Assembly (NCBI GenBank): GCA_029964075.1
Contig: CM057135.1
Coordinates: forward strand, 2,093,001-2,157,000
Length of the DNA stretch: 64,000 nucleotides
Direction of reading: 5' to 3'
DNA from: Patiria pectinifera
Taxonomy: Eukaryota; Echinodermata; Asteroidea; Valvatida; Asterinidae
Translations under genes and position numbers: made by a program
Notes under the pieces: generated by a model
The model's input: the letters and a program-made list of their open reading frames with translations, nothing else
What the model was told of the DNA's origin: nothing
Database searches by the model: none
Shown here: in pieces, positions 9,579-19,098 of the stretch
Layout: each line of letters starts with the position of its first letter
How positions within the stretch are numbered: the first letter of the stretch is position 1

Positions 9579-11910
9579 ACTGAGGGTTTACCGGTAACCA
9601 ATGGTGTTTATTCTCTCTCGCTAATCTCATGTACAAGATTATTATTTTATTATGATTCTCACAGAGCAAGCACTGTTATGTGTTTTTGTTTATAGCTAGG
9701 CCTATATAATTACATTCTGTACCTACAAATGTATCATGTTAGTGCTTACTGTATTATGTGTCTGTTATATCACTACACTGTAAAAATGCTGGGCAAAAGA
9801 GAACCGGGTAAACTCCATTTGCGAATTGTTGGTGCATTTTTGTTTAACAGTTGAGTAAAATTTTGGGTTGGGTAAGGAAAATAAAAGCCCTGCGTTGGGT
9901 AAATTTTTAGCTAGATGAGTTGAATAAACATTGCCCAATTAATAGTATTATTATTTTGCTTAATCAAACCATGAAGTGTTGGGTAGAAAGTGGAGTATAA
10001 ATCTCAGCAGATGGGCATTATGGCACGAAAGGGGTGACGGTAATATCCAACTGTTGGGAATTCGTCGGCCTGCATTGAGGTTGTGCATGTAAACGCTTAG
10101 TAGTATACATGTAGTAGTGAGCCGGCCACGCAAAACACACTAAATGAGCGGCAGTGGCGGGTGGTCAAGTGCTGAAGTTGTGGAAGAGCGGAGCGTTAAC
10201 GCCTTATTGACGTTTTCATAGGTACGAATTGCACAACATGTCTCAGAATTTAACAGTACAGGTTCTTATATTATAAAGAGATAATTCATGCTACAGGAAT
10301 ACGTGTGCCTGTCTGAAAGCACGGCACAGTGTTGCTCCGAATAGCATCCGGGTACTGTGCATTATCGCAGTGATATGCTAGGTTTAAAGAGGTTGTGGAA
10401 TGCTGAAAATCGTTTTGTTTTCTGTATTTTTATATTGTAGAGTAGACCCATTTATATAGCATAAGGACAAACTCCCATTCTTTTCTAATGTGCGTTTATA
10501 TGTTTATAAAACTGAAATTCATCGAGTAGTTTGTTGGTCGGCGAGCGCATAATTGAAATCAACAGTCGTCGGGCTCTTCGTAAAATCAGAAAAAAGCGTG
10601 ACGTAATAAACAGGACTCGTTTATACAACGACTGTTTACTCCTGCCCAACCCGCCCCGTCAGCACGTGTGACTCGCAGTCAAGCAGTGAAAAATTAACAT
10701 TTTGTAAAAGACTCGCGGAGATCGATATTCCTTCCCATTGTTTAATTTTTGGATGAGTATATTGAACAAGGACACTGTGACCTCTGAGCTGTTCTTCCGT
10801 ATAAATTTGAGCCCCAACTGCCCGAAAAAGAGACCAGCGAAAACACGGATACTGCAACTGGCCAGCTGAAAACGCCAGGCAACGCGGCTCTGATGAGTGG
10901 TAGGTCTGCGACGTTTGCGTGAAAAAACACAGCTGCGTTTTATCCAAGGACTCAAAGTATTATGTTCACGATAACATTTTTAGATGAGCATCAACAGTCC
11001 TACCGCAACTTTCTTCGTGATTTACAGACAATCTCAAACGTTATTCTGGTAAATATTCAGTCCAAAGAGACGACAAATTGTTAGGTTGTTTTCGAATTAT
11101 ACGCGCACGGCACGCATAACTCATCACGGCAGTGGATGTGGTCGACCGTGTCCAGAACCATATGTTGTACGGTTGGCAACGTCGTGGGCCTCGGTCAAGT
11201 TCCTTGCGTTGACTGGTGCTTTTTATGTATACGTTCGCCACAAAAAATTAGTCCTCTTCTCTTTTCTTTCCTTGTGCATTTCAACCCTTGTTTTAACATC
11301 CTGAAACGATAATTACGAATTATAAATTTTGAAATTGTTAACATTATTGTTTACCCAAAAAAAGCCGTAAAACAACGCCAGGAGACCATGGGACTACCGC
11401 TTCACCTCGGCCTGTAAACGTGGCTACAAAAAAAGTACAATTCATAAATCATAGTCATGCTCCGTTCATAAAACAAAAATCTCTGGACTTACATGTTCGG
11501 GATCCCGTTTGAAAACAAAATTCACTGGTCCCGAAATTTAACGAGCTCTATCATTATTTTCAGTACCTAATTAAGACTTTATTCAAGAAATTGCAGTGGC
11601 AGAGAATTTGTCATTCGATCAAAAGAAGTTCTAGGGAAAATGGAGGCCTGTCACATTAATCAACACTAACGTAAGGAAAACTACGCGGTCCTTTTTCTAC
11701 GCATTTACCTTCAATTTGTGTGTGACAACGCGTGCGCGTATGCTGCGCAGATAATGGAGGGTCGAGGATACATTTGAACGGGTCTACGGTTCTTCAAGAT
11801 TGGCAATGGACAAATGGTCCAAAACAGTCTTCCCTATAAATCATTAACAAGTCATATCTCTATTATTTCTTGTCCAATTTCACAAATCTCTTGAGAAAAG
11901 AAGACTCTTG
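9579..11910. other. Intergenic, repeats only
   Basis: No gene is recognised. At 9776-10010 there are repeated TTGGGTAA/CTGGGCAAA words like those at 42.4-43.7 kb and 46.6 kb. Segments at about 10390-10405 and 10597-10618 (GACGTAATAAACAGGACTC) recur inverted at about 39394-39410 and 39195-39216, beyond the other end of the Polinton. Confidence 0.6.
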
Positions 11911-12151
11911 AGTAGTAGGGGAGGTGGGGGTATGGGACCAAAATGGAAAATCTGCGGCCAGTCTGGACACGCCGCTCTCGATTCTAAAAATAGTTGGAGG
12001 AAAAATATAGGGGAATCCCCCGCGGCAAATGTTTTAGAAATCTGACGTCAGGTTTGGGAGCAAAAAAGAAAAATGTGTGTCAAGTCAGGGCCTGTCGCTC
12101 TGGAGTTAAAAAAATTAATCTGTCGTCGCTAAAATGAGGTGATGTCACCAC

Positions 12152-12276
12152 CACGTGACTTTGAAAAATGTGTGAGTCACCACCACGTGACCTTGAAACG
12201 TGTTGAGGCACGATAGGAATTTGGCGTAAACAACGTGACCTTGAAAAATGTGCGAGTCACCACCACGTGACCTTGA
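12152..12276. promoter_or_regulatory. Repeated E-box / nuclear-receptor half-site / AP-1 module in the left TIR
   Basis: CACGTG occurs at 12152-12157, 12184-12189 and 12264-12269. TGACCTTGA, the complement of the extended nuclear-receptor half-site TCAAGGTCA, occurs at 12188-12196, 12236-12244 and 12268-12276, with a one-base variant at 12156-12164. TGAGTCA, an AP-1 consensus, lies at 12173-12179. The words overlap in a fixed order in units of about 30 bases. That these act as enhancer or promoter sites is inference from the consensus words. Confidence 0.6.
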
Positions 12277-12295
12277 AACTCGGGCAAAACAAATT

Positions 12296-12327
12296 AGCTT
12301 CTCTCTCTGTGAAAAGGTAGAGAAGCT
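12296..12327. terminator. Stem-loop followed by T-rich tract
   Basis: AGCTTCTCT at 12296-12304 pairs perfectly with AGAGAAGCT at 12319-12327 and is followed by GTTTTTATTT. It sits between the left TIR motif block and the first gene. A role in transcription end or RNA structure is only a guess. Confidence 0.4.
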
Positions 12328-12419
12328 GTTTTTATTTAAAAATGGAGAGTAATATGTTCAGACCGACGAGTACTTAAAAAATTATTAAAAAATAATATCG
12401 GTTTTTATTAGATATATCC

Positions 12420-12911
12420 ATGACTTTTTTTCAGAGTGAAAACCTCGAGCTATCTAATAAAACAGATCAGTGCGATCACCATATAATCATCGAGAATGTT
12501 TTTTTAGTTTGTGAAACGTGCGGTGAAATAGTCTCACGTTACTTTGATTTTTCGGCAGAAAATGCGCAAGAAGATCGTATCAATTGGTCAACTTTAAAAA
12601 GAAACAAAAGAAAAACTGTGGAGAAACTTATTTTTTCTGTTTGTCCAGAGCAAGACTTAGAAGATGTCCAAGAAACAATCAATAAATATAACGAGCTCGT
12701 TAATTACAAAACATTGAGGGGAAATGGTTGCGTTAAACGGTCGTTAATAGCGGCGTGTTACCATCACGTCGTTGGATGGAACAAAGAACGAGTTAGAGAT
12801 TTATTTAAAGTGACTCAAAATCAATTTAATAAGGCACTAAAAAGATACGATAACCACTACAATAAAGGCGGGGCCGAGGGTGTAGCCCTAAGAGGTGAAA
12901 TAGAGGTATAA
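12420..12911 (+). CDS. TFIIB-like transcription factor of the Polinton
   Basis: The 163-residue protein has an N-terminal zinc ribbon of TFIIB type: CDHH near residue 18 and CETCG near residue 32, a C-x2-H...C-x2-C arrangement, followed by SRYFDF. The C-terminal half contains RGNGCVKRSLIAACYHHV and a second helix-rich stretch (ERVRDLFKVTQNQFNKAL). This resembles one cyclin-fold repeat of TFIIB, with the usual basic RG..KR.SL.AAC pattern. Cellular TFIIB (about 315 residues) has two cyclin repeats; only one is seen here. TFIIB homologues are known from large nucleocytoplasmic DNA viruses, where they help recruit RNA polymerase. The gene is the outermost one at the left end, on the plus strand, and open. 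A role in steering transcription to element promoters is inference. Confidence 0.7.
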   Translation: MTFFQSENLELSNKTDQCDHHIIIENVFLVCETCGEIVSRYFDFSAENAQEDRINWSTLKRNKRKTVEKLIFSVCPEQDLEDVQETINKYNELVNYKTLRGNGCVKRSLIAACYHHVVGWNKERVRDLFKVTQNQFNKALKRYDNHYNKGGAEGVALRGEIEV

Positions 12912-12939
12912 CTCGGCGGATCGCTTTCATAATGTTTAT

Positions 12940-13590
12940 TTACCGAGAATTTGAACTTGTAAGTTTTTCGATAAGAGATTTTTTTTCTTTTGCCAGCCGT
13001 TCGTCTACCCGTTTTTTAACTTCTTTTTCAAAGTCTGTATCGTTTTTAATTTTTTGAAGCTTTGTGCTGGTCTTTGTTCTAATTTTTTGCTTAAGCTCGT
13101 TAAATTTTGCGAGCTCTCTCGTAATCAGTAAGAACTCTTCGTGCGATATATTTCCGTCGTTGATGGCTTGAGACACGTATTCTTCAATAGTATTAAGTTT
13201 GGAGTCCGCTAATATTTTAATCTGGTCGTGCTTTTTCAGCTTGGCGGATAATCGCTTACACGCGATTCTAAGCAGAATATCTACACCAAAAGCGCCCATA
13301 AACGTTCCTTCTAGCACCAATCCAACGGGGGCTGATATAACACCCAAGAGAGCGGGAATACCGACAGCCGCCGCTATAAACCCCAGTCCTTCGACTCCTA
13401 TCTCTACGTAATTAATAGTGTCGATCACTCTCTTTATTTTTTTATAAGTGCGCTCTCGGTGGTCTCTCTCTTTTAAGATTAAAGATCGAATCTCTTCAAT
13501 CTTTTTAAGTCTGTACACTTTTGTTTCTTCGTTACTATGTAATCGGAGTACATCTCCAGAAATATCGGGGTATAATACATTATTACTCAT
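12940..13590 (-). CDS. Polinton protein with central hydrophobic hairpin and coiled-coil flanks (unknown function)
   Basis: The 216-residue protein begins with a charged helical segment (residues 20-60, LKKIEEIRSLILKERDHRER). It continues with a glycine/alanine-rich hydrophobic stretch (about 66-105, GFIAAAVGIPALLGVISAP) that could form one or two membrane segments, and ends with a long lysine/glutamate-rich coiled coil (about 115-216). No enzyme motif is present. Similar multi-copy proteins occur in invertebrate Polinton-like loci, to my recollection, so a membrane-active or virion-associated role is possible. The start ATG is preceded by an AATTTTAAAA-containing AT-rich promoter-like stretch (13591-13620). 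The gene is open, with no lesion seen. Confidence 0.65.
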   Translation of the reverse strand: MSNNVLYPDISGDVLRLHSNEETKVYRLKKIEEIRSLILKERDHRERTYKKIKRVIDTINYVEIGVEGLGFIAAAVGIPALLGVISAPVGLVLEGTFMGAFGVDILLRIACKRLSAKLKKHDQIKILADSKLNTIEEYVSQAINDGNISHEEFLLITRELAKFNELKQKIRTKTSTKLQKIKNDTDFEKEVKKRVDERLAKEKKSLIEKLTSSNSR

Positions 13591-13616
13591 GTTTTTAATA
13601 TAAAAACATTTTAAAA

Positions 13617-14797
13617 TTAAAAGATCTCCAACTCGATAATGATACCCTCACCCTTATTGTTGAATACCTGTCCTTTTTCACCGCTGATAGAAAATGTCAG
13701 TTTGTCCATTATACCGTTTTTCAGTTTTTTGAAATCCTCGACTCTATCAGGCTCGGATTTGCGCGTAGCCACGGGTACGATTTTTAAGATGTCAGAAGGA
13801 CGACCATTAAAAAAGTTTTCACTCGTACTTAATTGCGGGCAGCGAATAAACAAAAATTTAAACGGATTAACGTCGTAATACCCCTATACACCACTTTGGG
13901 TACCAGTCTTCCTTTGGGTAAATTGAGTAATCGAGATGCTTCTCTGTTCAAGCGCAATTTGAGATTTATGTCGGTTATCACCAACGTCACCTTTTTAGAT
14001 TCTCTAAATATTTGAAAACTTACCCCGGGTATAGAATTTAAAATGAAATAGAACCAATCGACGTCGTACCACCCCGGCGGTATGATAACCGAACCGGTGA
14101 CTCCGAGTGGCAACGGCTCTAAATGACTCGGAGGAATAAAATCGAAATCATCACCCGTCACGATAAGACTTCCTCTTATAATCACCCCTGCTTCTCTACT
14201 ATCTCTCAACTCGCTAAACTCGCTCGCACCCATTTCTCCTTCAATAAACTTTAAAGCCAATTCCTCACCTTCAAAGATTTTTCTTTCTCTAACAAATAAT
14301 ATTCTTACTAAAGATTGAAGCGTATTAAGTTCTAATTCAGTTTTTGGTATTTCTGAATTCATGGCGGCTAAAATCAACCCTCGCCGTTCAGCTATAATAG
14401 CTCTTTTTCTTTTATTTGATTCTAAAACGGATTCTAGTCTATCGTCTTCGTACGCTTTTATAAGATCGTTTATAGTTTTTTGTAAAACATTTTCATCGTT
14501 AAATAAATAGTGGTATGGTATATCGGGTAACAATCGCTCTATAAAATCTCTATCCGGCGTTGTTATGTGTACATCTGAAAGAAACTCCGCGGGTATGAGG
14601 GGAGGTTTATCTGTGGTAAACGCGGGTCTCCCATCTATTTGCGTAAACCAATCAATCTCCGTGGCGCTGGAAATATTAAAATATCCGGCGTTAAACAACA
14701 TCCTTTTTACGTGTATAGATTTTTGATTGTTTAAATTATCTACGACGTCTTCTAATTTAAACGTCTGCTCATTTTGAAACAAGTGAAACGAATGCAT
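13617..14797 (-). pseudogene. Polinton structural-type protein, candidate minor capsid/penton (frameshifted)
   Basis: A 322-residue frame (14797-13829) is followed, after a frameshift in the region of a four-G run near 13885-13897, by a 78-residue frame ending at 13617. The N-terminal 170 residues are helical and charged. The rest has the alternating hydrophobic pattern of a beta-sheet protein (VIIPPGWYDVDWFYFILNSI, VSFQIFRESKKVTLVI), and the tail (GEGIIIELEIF) also looks like a beta strand. Polintons usually encode a single-jelly-roll minor capsid protein; this gene is the best candidate here, but the assignment rests on pattern only. It is divergent from the gene at 14839, with a 41-base spacer. 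Confidence 0.5.
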
Positions 14798-14838
14798 TCA
14801 ATTTAAAGTCTTTTTATATTAAAACTGAAACTAAAATA
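14798..14838. promoter_or_regulatory. Divergent promoter spacer, 41 bp
   Basis: The spacer separates two ATG codons facing away from each other and reads AATTTAAAGTC then TTTTTATATTAAAA. A closely related word order is found in the 41-bp spacer at 21184-21224 and upstream of the 13590 start. It is a candidate bidirectional late-type promoter; function is inferred. Confidence 0.5.
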
Positions 14839-16284
14839 ATGAGTGATTTTAAGTCGTTAAAAAATCAGATACAATCGATAGCTGATCAGGTAACGAGACA
14901 AGTAAATCAAAATGTAGCTAAACGACAAGCTACCACCCAAGCGCATGTACAAGACAGTCCGTATCTCACTGGCGAACTCGAGATTACGGTCAACGCGTCT
15001 AACACCTTTTTAACACCGTTCCCCGACTTAATCTCGGACTATAAAATATCTCGCCTCAATACCAACGATGCTTTACTTCGTTGGAAAATAGACCCCATGT
15101 CTTTTTATCAAAATCAGTTAAACTTTGCGATCTATTGCGCTACAACGGGCTGTGGTGTTGGAATCGATATTTTAAACTCGAACAACCGTTACGTTGAAGC
15201 CTTATTTAATTTTCATCTATACTTCACAGTTAGAATGATATTAAACGACATGGCCGTAGCAATACCGGGAGAAGACTCGTTTGACGCTCTCAGCAACACC
15301 TATGATCGTGGAGCATTTACCAACATCTGTCGGACGTTTGCCATCGATCAAAATAAGTCTTTTAAACAGACGAGAGATCAAAAGACTTATGGTTTAGGTC
15401 GGCTTTTTCTTTGGAACGAAAAAACAAAATCGTTTTTACTCTTGCCGTTAGACTATGATAAAAACACGACCACACTCGACGATTTTATCAACCCCACGGG
15501 TGATAAAAATTGGGGTTTAGACGATCCAAAAAAACACGATGCTTTTTTTATGCATTGGAAGGGTTATCTCGAACAAGACGACATCGTCAACATGGCTTGG
15601 TTAGATTTTATACCCGACACGAGTTCTTTTACCTCCGTGGGAATCATAAAGATCAACGAATCAATCAGATCTTACGTGTACGCTTTACTCGGTGCGCAGG
15701 CTCAAACAAAAACGAGCGTATTATCACCGGGCACCGGATTAGATGCTCAGAGACAATTTAACGGCATCGTTTAAGATATCATCAATGCAGTAGACGACAT
15801 GGAAACGAGTATCGATCAATTTCAAGACTCTTTGCAATATGCCAGAACGCCTTTAAATTTTGTCGTGAAACCGGGGTTGTATTTAATTCCATCGGATATG
15901 AACTTGAGGGTTGGAACGCACGACGGCTATAACAACAATCTTCAAATCGCTACCCAGAGTATGAACACTGGTTTGGTGCCAGATTTAAACTCACAACCTC
16001 AGCCGGACGACTCTTTTGATGACACCGATGACGTCGCGCCACCAACACCCCCAGAGCCTAAGACGAACAATGTATCACCAACACCTGCACCAGCACCAAC
16101 ACCAGCGCCATCGCCAGCACCAACACCAGCGCCATCGCTAGCACCTACACCAGCACCCTCACCTACAGTTTTAACCCAAGAGCCCACTAAACTACAAACT
16201 CACCAAGACGAAAAATTATCGTTGACGGTAGGAATATTAGCCATCGTTGGTATGGGTATTTTGGCTTACGAGGCAACGCGATAA
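14839..16284 (+). pseudogene. Polinton virion-type protein with Pro/Ala repeat and C-terminal membrane anchor (in-frame stop)
   Basis: One frame runs from 14839 to 16284 except for a TAA at 15772-15774; coding character continues in the same frame right after it. Residues 1-311 form a mixed alpha/beta region (FAIYCATTGCGVGIDI; GAQAQTKTSVLSPGTGLDAQ). The later part is a globular stretch, then a run of Pro-Ala-Thr/Ser repeats (about 16080-16170), then a single hydrophobic segment (LTVGILAIVGMGILAY) close to the C-terminus. The design suggests a capsid-associated protein with a stalk and membrane anchor. No known enzyme motif is seen. Whether TAA is a mutation or is read through cannot be told from sequence alone. 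Confidence 0.6.
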
Positions 16285-16343
16285 GTCACCAGCACAAAGT
16301 TGGTAAGGCTTATTTTTTTGTTTAAACTTGATTACAACTATTA

Positions 16344-17597
16344 CTACCATCGTTTTTGCAGGTACGCAAACACCAAGGCTCCCACACCCAAAAACAAAGC
16401 CCACACGTGTTCGGCCAACCACGATACGGACTTACTCAGCGCGTTAAATATCCAACTGAGTACGCTGCCTATGATACCCGGCAGAGCACCCAACGCGCTC
16501 ACTCCGAGTTTTTTAAGAGCACACGCAAAATTAGCGAGTTGTTTTGAAATCCACTCTTTGATACCGCCTTTTGGTGTTGGTGTTGGTGTTGGTGTAGGTG
16601 TTGGCGCGGTTGGGGCACCCGCACCTCTCACGCTAGCGACGATGCTACTCACTATCGTGCTGATGGCTAAACTCAAAGCGGCTAAAATACTTACTACGGT
16701 CACACCTTGTTCTCTAAACAGAGTTCTGATCTTTTCCGCCAGAGTCGTGTCGTCGCCTAATATTTTATTAATCGTTTCTTTGATTCTAGCGATCAGACTT
16801 TTGAGCCCTCGTTCGTTGGCTTTTGCGGCTTCTAATCTGGCAGATCTTTCAACGTTCAAGTCGCTCAATTTATCGTTTAACTCTCGTCGACCCTCCTCGC
16901 TGTGAGATTCGTCGAGTTCTTGTCTCGTGGCCGCAATCTCTCGGTCCAGTTCTGTGAGACGCGCTAAATTAAGTTCTAGGTTACCTCTCAACGTCTGAAG
17001 AGTTTTGTCTAAACCCTGGAGTTCTCTGTAATTCAATCCTTCTGTTTGAGCACCGGTGTCTTGTTCTAAATCGTCTATAATCTCGATAACCTCATCGGTG
17101 ACTCTGGGTAGTTCTGTCATGGGGATACTCTCGGGTTGTATCGATTGCAGTTGTTGACTTTGATCGTCACTGAGTGTCTTACGTTCGTAATGCGTAAAGC
17201 CTAATTCCTTTCTAATAAAATCTCTACCGTTTAAACCCATCTTTCTTACATTTAACTCTATAGTCCTCAGAGTCAAGAATCTGTCTGGTTTTCTTTGATC
17301 CGTTAACCTTAGTAAGCCTTTACCAGTGTCATAAAATAAACCTTCTGTGTTGAGAATACATTTTTCGTATCTCGGAGAGATTGGTTTATTGTATATGTTA
17401 TAAGTATCGTAAAACTCATCAACGCGACCATTAGTGAGCATGCTTCTTCCTTGATCTAAAACGTCATCTATGTCGGTAGTGAGGATGGGTGGTACAGGAG
17501 TATCAAAGTTGTCGTCCAGATTGGTCTCTGCTACATTATCATCGCCATCGTAATCGTAATCATCAACGGGGTCAAAGTCAAATCCTCCCTCAGCCAT
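16344..17597 (-). CDS. Polinton membrane protein with coiled coil and two hydrophobic C-terminal regions
   Basis: The 417-residue protein starts with an acidic stretch (DFDPVDDYDYDGDD). It has a central region that includes LRLTDQRKPDRFLTLRTIE, then a long coiled coil (about residues 195-285). A hydrophobic segment (VSILAALSLAISTIVSSIVA) is followed by a Thr-Pro repeat linker, and a second hydrophobic domain closes the protein (GALPGIIGSVLSWIF and WALFLGVGALVFAYL). The layout is that of a membrane-associated minor virion protein. I recognise the general type from invertebrate Polinton loci but know no assigned function. The start ATG follows TTTATTAAATAA. The gene is fully open and ends 60 bases from the end of the convergent 14839-16284 gene. 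Confidence 0.7.
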   Translation of the reverse strand: MAEGGFDFDPVDDYDYDGDDNVAETNLDDNFDTPVPPILTTDIDDVLDQGRSMLTNGRVDEFYDTYNIYNKPISPRYEKCILNTEGLFYDTGKGLLRLTDQRKPDRFLTLRTIELNVRKMGLNGRDFIRKELGFTHYERKTLSDDQSQQLQSIQPESIPMTELPRVTDEVIEIIDDLEQDTGAQTEGLNYRELQGLDKTLQTLRGNLELNLARLTELDREIAATRQELDESHSEEGRRELNDKLSDLNVERSARLEAAKANERGLKSLIARIKETINKILGDDTTLAEKIRTLFREQGVTVVSILAALSLAISTIVSSIVASVRGAGAPTAPTPTPTPTPTPKGGIKEWISKQLANFACALKKLGVSALGALPGIIGSVLSWIFNALSKSVSWLAEHVWALFLGVGALVFAYLQKRW

Positions 17598-17619
17598 TTA
17601 TTTAATAAACCTATTTAAA

Positions 17620-17862
17620 TTATGCCGTTTTCATAATACTGCCCGGTAGTACACCCTGGGTCACCAACCAATTTTGCGTGGCCAGAGCTCCACTTATAAT
17701 GCCCGTCAATTTAGCCGCATCTTCTACGCTTAGTTTGTTTAAATCCGGCGCTTTCATTTTGTGTAGTTTAGCTCCTACCATGGCGTATCCCATCGAAAGA
17801 CCCGATATGACGGCTCCGTGATAAATCGTATTTGCTATTCCGTTGGTGTCAAAGTTACTCAT
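17620..17862 (-). CDS. Small hydrophobic Polinton protein (80 residues)
   Basis: The protein has two moderately hydrophobic segments (residues 13-32, YHGAVISGLSMGYAMVG; and 50-62, KLTGIISGALAT) separated by a basic, proline-containing turn. It lies between two membrane-protein genes on the same strand, with 22 bases to the next gene. The start is preceded by GTTATATAAAAAACG. It may be a small virion membrane component; function is unknown. Confidence 0.6.
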   Translation of the reverse strand: MSNFDTNGIANTIYHGAVISGLSMGYAMVGAKLHKMKAPDLNKLSVEDAAKLTGIISGALATQNWLVTQGVLPGSIMKTA

Positions 17863-17895
17863 CGTTTTTTATATAACAATAATTAAATTGCTGGT

Positions 17896-18279
17896 TTATT
17901 CCATTTCTAGCGTTTTGGGGGCGCTGGGTGTAGTGGGTTGCGTCACTACCGGCACTGGCTGTATAACCGGCGCAGTTGCCTTACTTTTTAGTACCAGCAG
18001 CCCCACCCCTATTATAGACGCTATAGCCCCCCACATCGCCCAAGAGTTGTAGTCTGGTGAGCTCGTAGCTTCGTCCGATGTTACGTTCATTTTTGCTAAT
18101 TTTAATTTCATCTGTCTATTGTGCTCGGCTAAAGCTTTACCCTGCTGTATTCGTTTAGGATTTTTAGTCTTGGTCACTCTCGTTACCGTCGGTGACGACG
18201 TTGTTTTTATCGGTTGGGGCGTCTCTGTCTCTGCTGGTTGAGCTGCAGGCGTTGCTGTCGCTGCTTTCTGATCTTCCAT
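17896..18279 (-). CDS. Small Polinton protein: basic motif plus one transmembrane segment (127 residues)
   Basis: The N-terminal 35 residues are Ala/Thr/Pro-rich. A basic motif (KNPKRIQQGKALAEHNRQ) follows and could bind DNA or the capsid interior. One transmembrane segment (WAMWGAIASIIGVGLLVL) lies at about 83-101, and the tail is Pro/Thr/Val-rich. The gene is open and starts 12 bases after ...AATAAACCTAATATAAT. It may be a core or membrane minor virion protein; this is inference from layout. Confidence 0.6.
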   Translation of the reverse strand: MEDQKAATATPAAQPAETETPQPIKTTSSPTVTRVTKTKNPKRIQQGKALAEHNRQMKLKLAKMNVTSDEATSSPDYNSWAMWGAIASIIGVGLLVLKSKATAPVIQPVPVVTQPTTPSAPKTLEME

Positions 18280-18748
18280 TTATTATATTAGGTTTATTAA
18301 ATTTCAAATGTTTTGTTGTGATAATCGTAGCAACTAGGGGTGATATTAAAGTTCCGTACTTGTAACAAACGTCGCTCAACATACCAGCCATACTCGCGCT
18401 TATAATAGGATCGGAACTCAAGTCGTTGGTGAGTTCTTCTTCAGAATCTATAGTGACGTTATATCCTAAAACTTGTACGGGTGTAACCACAGCTAACACT
18501 CTCGAAAATAGACTTAAAGTGTATTACCAACAGTTTGAACAATTTCATTTCCAAATTTAGTTTCGTACAGATGATACAGCTTGTCGAGTTCTTTACTGTC
18601 AAGAGCTTCGATATGTTTAATTGTATTAAGTGTATTCCTTTCCCAAGTACTTTTTAGAGTTTCCGGCTACTACGACACCGCACAAACGATCTTTATGTTC
18701 TGCGTTGTGATCTTGTTCGTTCGTTAAAGTAAGTTTTAGGTCCTCCAT
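18164..18748 (-). pseudogene. Degraded Polinton gene for a small membrane-type protein
   Basis: From ATG at 18748 the minus strand codes for a hydrophilic start (EHKDRLCGVVVAGNSKKYLG), shifts frame near 18640-18650, and shifts again near 18510-18520. It continues through a hydrophobic segment (ISASMAGMLSDVCYKYGTLI, then SPLVATIITTKHL). The last frame runs into the neighbouring gene up to 18164; real coding probably ended near 18285. Two frameshifts make it a broken gene of about 150-170 residues. Function is unknown. Confidence 0.5.
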
Positions 18749-18992
18749 TTAATTAGAAACGAGTTTAATTTTGTTGTAGCTGTTGCAACTTTGTTACAAA
18801 AGCAAAGGTATTCGTAGGTGTAAAACGATAAATTAAGCGATATGATGATAATAGCCAAAAACTGCAAATACTCAAATATTGCTATCATTTACTTACAACA
18901 AAATGTATTTTGTTGACGTTTGTTGATTAACAAATTGTAATACATGTGTAGTTTGTTAAATAGGTTGTTACTCAACTAGGTCATGTTAGTTT

Positions 18993-19097
18993 AGCAGCTA
19001 GGTAATTTAACTTGAGCACCTAGCTTAATTTAGTTAAGCACCTAGCTTAATTTAGTTAAGCACCTAGCTTAATTTAGTTAAGCAGTTAGGTTATTAA
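18993..19097. repeat. 22-bp tandem repeat, about 4.7 copies
   Basis: Units of 22 bp (AGCACCTAGCTTAATTTAGT plus TA) start at 19015, 19037 and 19059 as near-perfect copies, with diverged copies at 18993 and 19081. They fill the gap next to the 3' end of the ATPase gene, in an otherwise gene-free stretch 18749-19098. They could form a terminator, matrix or replication element. Confidence 0.85.
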
Positions 19098-19098
19098 C

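Larger units (their letters stand above)
11911..12369. repeat. Left terminal inverted repeat of the Polinton
   Basis: The sequence matches the reverse complement of the right end with few mismatches from 11911 to about 12283. After a diverged stretch it matches again at 12342-12367, where it holds a copy of the first 26 coding bases of polB, starting with ATG, followed within four codons by a stop. Confidence 0.92.

Noticed and set aside
16300..16905. 201-codon plus-strand frame
   Set aside because: It is the antisense shadow of the 417-codon minus-strand gene, with no own features.
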